Positions 7,001-7,655 of a stretch of 7,655 bases of DNA are shown one piece after another (positions within the stretch are counted from its first letter, which is position 1; each line of letters begins with the position of its first letter). Source of the stretch: Candidatus Bathyarchaeota archaeon (GTDB lineage Archaea > Thermoproteota > Bathyarchaeia > Bathyarchaeales > B26-1). Both the position numbers and the translations under genes were made by a program. A model generated the notes under the pieces. The model made no database searches. It was not told the origin of the DNA and was given only the letters and a program-made list of their open reading frames with translations. Where the stretch lies: NCBI GenBank assembly GCA_003662645.1, contig QMYL01000040.1, positions 1 through 7,655 of the forward strand, read 5' to 3'.

Positions 7001-7655
7001 ACTCCTACATCCACACGGACAACATGAACTTCACCAGTAACTCGAGGATTTACATGTACCGATACCACTATTCAGGTTATGGCCAGTATAACATAAGCAT
7101 AAGCGGGGTCGACTTGGCCGGGAATAATGGAACAACCGATGTAGAAGGCGAGCCAACCCTTGGGAGCTACATAAACGACTTCACCCCACTGAATAAGAGT
7201 GTGGAATACTCAACAACCTTCCTGGGCCATAAGATAAATTACACGGTCTCCGAGGATGCGGATTGGGCCTTTATCTTCATCACCTGCAGTTCACACCTAT
7301 CAGGAGTTGCAGAGGCACCCGGTGAGACGCCCATAAAGTACTTAAATCTGACGATCTTCAAGGTTGAGTCCATCATAACCGGGGGGCCACCGACCAAGGT
7401 CGTAACGACCGTTAGAAACATAACGATAAGCTTCTACCAAGGGGAGATACCCCTTACAAGGCTCATGGATGCGCTTCACATATCCAGATATGGCGAGGCT
7501 AACGGAGAGATGGACTGGTCGTCGATTGATGGAACCGTAAACCCGAACAATGTGACGGCGTCTGGATTATTCAACGAGAGCATATTCGCCCTCTTCGCCG
7601 CGGATGATGATGTCCCATCCTCACCAACCCTATACCTCCCAGAAGACGGCGCGAC
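946..7655 (+). CDS. Giant secreted multidomain surface protein (FG-GAP propellers, aerolysin-like modules, NEW3, FN3, Ig), C-terminus beyond window
   Basis: One unbroken frame of 2236 codons running off the right edge. An in-frame TAG at 937-939 closes the frame upstream, and ATG 946 is followed directly by a signal peptide, which fixes the start. Domain order by residue: signal peptide 1-34; FG-GAP/VCBS propeller ~100-582; two Ser/Thr-rich amphipathic beta modules 586-685 and 786-885; three NEW3/CARDB-like sandwiches ~926-1247; second propeller ~1250-1671; fourth NEW3-like ~1672-1785; FN3 ~1786-1872; two Ig-like modules ~1878-2062; unassigned beta-rich tail. No lipobox is seen and any membrane or S-layer anchor would lie beyond the window. 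Size, signal peptide, predicted calcium loops and many N-glycosylation sequons indicate an extracellular protein, perhaps an adhesin or stalk. No enzymatic motif is recognised, and I know of no named homologue. The codon bias is AGG/AGA and ATA rich, with no internal sign of a frameshift. Confidence 0.93.
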   Translation, partial: MRNHLKSTSLLIIILLSVAPQTLFMNSFRGMVYAKPQGSASVINESGGNMYHHNGVSSPYVDGGNDPPDGPKKGSTVTEKSSAASPLGDMIKIFPEKEIALLRDWRNQLVIVDGWNSRSFDGYFWEVDEGSLEDGIDWRDIAVGDMDGDGRDEIVGLTEGMTTTEDGGYKYKKNGFQRIVIMEPSAQGPWHVCSSENLGYSWYSVSAGGSLKRIAVGDFDGDHDEDIMVLMKKDNRPSDYLDFYIRENGTFDRYFNPEKYDEISSIIFLEELNPDIAGTYNDIEACDIDGDWQDEIVLFDRSPNPRLVFVEVTGPQMGVHLKTVDLPEDLISYLPEEEVQYLPPELQDLYNELVGLFNSVTNRVLNWKKIAVGDFDGDHNDEVAILVDIGKKGLLGEEPLWSVIYFYDPQEEGRFHNKIFPGVIARAPGLSIGDTISFESPVRITALSAGDLDADGLDDVVLVERRFLIEAEVEDLLESMQMVILGEDVTPDSIVSSQYISRLIVLHTDKNVNVELDSSGFLLFMNWEAYYISPFGNPSKKWKRVVLGDFDGEDSVYAVYMNEMWKVEEINVLAVLNEPPYEEGINYGQTSFTISEEKAFGETVSTSFTASASVGFGVKLGEDILGTGAELGTSLELTISSTFERTKTHITATCESKTFSTDGEDIVVYATTRYNIYFYRLVGPKPHWIGSPDQTRYEDDPENIISINLPKAVEIDAEPLDVVLGWNLEGFSYEKPPGPTGERLKHRVYTYPRNIPAPAFVSWDHILWYPRADPSDPLSYDPINVKYGVEEEWSWSIAETEETATTRTWEVSLERRVEGEVSAGGVGVTFSFGYGFAVGRSTTHTISVTLSNSFSGGVSSIPEECDPAYRYSYVPYIYYVGERKGISPFAPSQDTYDVFYFVVDYIVLDNYNYPLGSGYKYDFDMAVLNGEAHNINPGHTTRYIVHIENIGGENNRVNLTIDGAPEGWTVEMNETIVELPPFGFEDIAVDVTAPLDALGLTTYGISIFAVSDESTECNETLQLTCFVNQVVDIDISIEDQKHMVKPGESTIYNIIVTNYGNTYDNITITFSIPPPEWRVSMNITDDYVTVPPNGTVTVALNVTAVHARNKDVLTTVVTAVSQSKAWVSDSVVLETEVVVDYGVRLECSSNLTFTGVDETVSFTMTVRNTGFDGDSYDLIISDAPPLWIVTLNQYSVNLKVNETASITLTAHVHVDTPFRTFPITVTATSRNDPTVSSSVTVVVVVTDSDMVVESYRSLPNGTTLAAGDVDGDGRYEIITVIDGNLTVLDSDLNVEWKIEDIFSWAGNYHTYKIAVGNLDNDSSVEVIVALKYGSISLYVINATTRTVEWKSNYTSIGNVRSLKVADADGDGFDEAMIVTTSGLYILDWNSTTGFLANSIPQLNGYYINDATYVDGRIIVSYTMSVQDELYESLYRHYIASLIFNDTWTLEWYNYTGYSGEAKIYTLSPLKDAYEKSLELRVAPVRPIRWTDLVARTRSPPLEWTTRYFLKPVAGGYRCLRLEAGDLDGDGRMEVVSLEKRYRMIEYYVDIFGGRYRTSKIEASNVINLYQLELSEDSSLKSLMLDWSFPVNNDLGKIKVAVVGDFDDDGIDEILAGDSDGYGYVYSIWPDSSEWKTVKFEGGVYGLAIRDFDMDGKSEAALSTGAGELYIFTLSIKYRPKLECEANRKSVTPGYGVVYKLKVTNMGVRKDVFDLSIMSTPRNWIVILNRYSIALEPGYFGHVYLTVFPHAETMAGKTYIMTVAATSHGSPRKRSLVQIFTTVLDVEPPTKVTGLKVTNPGTGHELKLTWNEAHDNTAVTYYNIYRNGLCIGRTGGTSFADTNVEPGVTYTYTISAVDSSGNVGEPSDPVNGTSFDITPPSFTVTATPNPSNGSTVLFISSSEVLSGSPEVTLTRPNGTVESLEPHQIGEAVWNCSYMVYQTGPHIITISGTDPSGNNGIARTFLMGDLDPPSFKVEVYNVFNPESGVDIVVNVTVSEELLYPPSIRIAYSWVTLGGEVYSYIHTDNMNFTSNSRIYMYRYHYSGYGQYNISISGVDLAGNNGTTDVEGEPTLGSYINDFTPLNKSVEYSTTFLGHKINYTVSEDADWAFIFITCSSHLSGVAEAPGETPIKYLNLTIFKVESIITGGPPTKVVTTVRNITISFYQGEIPLTRLMDALHISRYGEANGEMDWSSIDGTVNPNNVTASGLFNESIFALFAADDDVPSSPTLYLPEDGA
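1243..2691 (+). repeat. First FG-GAP/VCBS beta-propeller of the surface protein (residues ~100-582)
   Basis: Six blade motifs of the integrin-alpha type (hydrophobic-x-GD-x-DGD-x-x-DE-hydrophobic) start with aspartates at residues 145, 218, 287, 374, 451 and 549. Five keep the D-x-D-x-D calcium loop (for example GDMDGDGRDE and GDFDGDHNDE). The last (GDFDGEDS) is degenerate. Residues ~98-114, before the first motif, could supply an outer strand or seventh blade. Spacing is uneven (69-98 residues), so blades carry loops of different length; 325-365 is a Pro/Glu-rich insertion. Calcium binding and a role in ligand or partner binding are inferred from the family. Confidence 0.85.
2701..3000 (+). 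other. Aerolysin/ETX-MTX2-like beta module, copy 1 (residues 586-685)
   Basis: A Ser/Thr-rich stretch with alternating polar and small or hydrophobic residues (TVSTSFTASASVGFG, then a Gly-rich turn with LGTGAELG, then SLELTISSTFERTKTHITAT). It is followed by an aromatic-rich strand (YNIYFYRLVGP). This pattern, a paired amphipathic hairpin flanked by Ser/Thr-rich strands, is typical of the stem region of aerolysin and ETX/MTX2 pore-forming proteins. The similarity is by pattern only and needs profile or structure support; an ordinary long beta-sandwich is the alternative. Confidence 0.4.
3301..3600 (+). other. Aerolysin/ETX-MTX2-like beta module, copy 2 (residues 786-885)
   Basis: This second module has the same layout as copy 1: Ser/Thr-rich strand (AETEETATTRTWEVSLERR), Gly-rich hairpin (VSAGGVGVTFSFGYGFAVG), Ser/Thr-rich return strand (RSTTHTISVTLSNSFS), then an aromatic-rich segment (YRYSYVPYIYYVGER). 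The start of the second module lies 200 residues after the start of the first. The copies share pattern more than identity, suggesting an old duplication or two halves of one fold. The assignment is tentative. Confidence 0.4.
3721..4686 (+). repeat. Three tandem NEW3/CARDB-like beta-sandwich domains (residues ~926-1247)
   Basis: Three units of ~104-110 residues, at ~926-1029, ~1030-1139 and ~1140-1247. Units one and two open near a Pro-Gly (NPGHTTRYIV; KPGESTIYNI); unit three has VDETVSFTM at that place. Each then has an N-x-G turn (IENIGG; VTNYGN; VRNTGF), a Pro...Trp strand (PEGWTVEM; PPEWRVSM; PPLWIVTL) and a late stretch of hydrophobic-x-Val strands. This is the pattern of NEW3 (alpha-galactosidase-associated) and CARDB domains, common as spacers in archaeal surface proteins. 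Nearly every unit carries N-x-S/T sequons. They probably form a rigid stalk linking the N-terminal head to the second propeller. Confidence 0.7.
4693..5958 (+). repeat. Second FG-GAP/VCBS beta-propeller of the surface protein (residues ~1250-1671)
   Basis: Seven blade positions can be placed: loop residues at 1268 (GDVDGDG), 1317 (GNLDNDS), 1366 (ADADGDG), 1414 (degenerate YVDGR), 1525 (GDLDGDG), 1604 (GDFDDDG) and 1650 (RDFDMDG). The first four repeat every 48-49 residues; an insertion of about 60 residues lies between the fourth and fifth. Seven blades is the count of integrin-type propellers, so this is probably a complete closed propeller. Five or six loops keep the D-x-D-x-D/N calcium ligands. 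Confidence 0.82.
5959..6300 (+). other. Fourth NEW3-like domain (residues ~1672-1785)
   Basis: The unit has the same signature as the three earlier copies: TPGYGVVYKLKVTNMG, then STPRNWIVILNRYSIAL, a P-G-Y-F-G-H turn, hydrophobic-x-Val strands, and a closing AATS motif. It resembles the third unit most (both have W-I-V-x-LN-x-YS), which suggests duplication of the third unit around the second propeller. It has no N-x-S/T sequon, unlike the others. Confidence 0.65.
6301..6561 (+). other. Fibronectin type III domain (residues ~1786-1872)
   Basis: A standard FN3 pattern: PPTKVTGLKV opening strand, LKLTWNEAHDN with the core Trp, YYNIYRNG with the core Tyr, then the PGVTYTYTISAVDSSGNVG tyrosine-corner strand. 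FN3 domains of this kind are common linkers in secreted prokaryotic proteins and have no catalytic role. Confidence 0.88.
6577..7131 (+). repeat. Two tandem Ig-like modules (residues ~1878-2062)
   Basis: Module one (1878-1958) and module two (1970-2062) both open with PPSF-x-V and both close with I-x-I-SG-x-D-x-x-GNNG, 92 residues apart. The interiors have diverged. They resemble bacterial Ig-like spacer domains; the fold is inferred from alternating strands and position after FN3. Confidence 0.65.
7132..7655 (+). other. Unassigned beta-rich C-terminal stretch (residues ~2063-2236)
   Basis: This part of the large protein matches no family I recognise. It is sequon-rich (NKS, NYT, NLT, NIT, NVT, NES) and has mixed hydrophobic strands. 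The last residues (PSSPTLYLPEDGA) look like the opening strand of another FN3 or Ig-like domain, so the protein clearly continues past the window. Confidence 0.5.

Noticed and set aside
1122..7421. Several short minus-strand ORFs and one short plus-strand ORF (4989-5171) inside the large gene
   Set aside because: All overlap the continuous plus-strand frame with recognisable domains. Their translations (Arg-, Ser- or Tyr-rich) are what the alternative frames of repeated GATGGCGAC-type codons would give.

Overview
The window looks like part of an archaeal chromosome, most likely a Thermoproteota/TACK-type lineage. The grounds are heavy use of ATA (Ile) and AGG/AGA (Arg) codons, an archaeal TATA element (TTTTATAAG) ahead of the main gene, a TTG start with a GGAGGG Shine-Dalgarno, and a very large secreted multidomain protein of the type common on archaeal cell surfaces. 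The lineage is an inference; no rRNA or other marker gene is present.

Layout: two divergently transcribed genes share an intergenic region of about 270 bp. On the minus strand (678 down to 1, running off the left edge) is a class II HpcH/HpaI-family aldolase. It keeps every catalytic and metal-ligand residue I could check, at the residue numbers I recall for E. coli HpcH when counted from the TTG start. On the plus strand (946 to 7655, running off the right edge) is one uninterrupted reading frame of at least 2236 codons for a giant secreted or surface-anchored protein. The intergenic region holds a TATA box for the large gene, a perfect 17-bp palindrome just upstream of it, a second palindrome on the aldolase side, and a possible aldolase promoter.

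The giant protein reads, from its N terminus: signal peptide; a first FG-GAP/VCBS (integrin-alpha-like) beta-propeller; two copies of a Ser/Thr-rich amphipathic beta module that resembles the stem of aerolysin/ETX-MTX2 pore-forming proteins; three NEW3/CARDB-like beta-sandwich domains; a second FG-GAP propeller with seven recognisable blade positions; a fourth NEW3-like domain; a fibronectin type III domain; two tandem Ig-like domains; and an unassigned C-terminal stretch that seems to lead into another domain. N-glycosylation sequons are very unevenly spread: 2 in the first ~925 residues and about 31 in the following ~1310.

Nothing indicates that the two genes work together; they look like neighbours sharing a regulatory region. 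The large protein is the interesting object: an adhesin- or stalk-like surface protein with a possible membrane-active module placed between two predicted calcium-binding propellers. No RNA genes, mobile elements or CRISPR arrays were seen.
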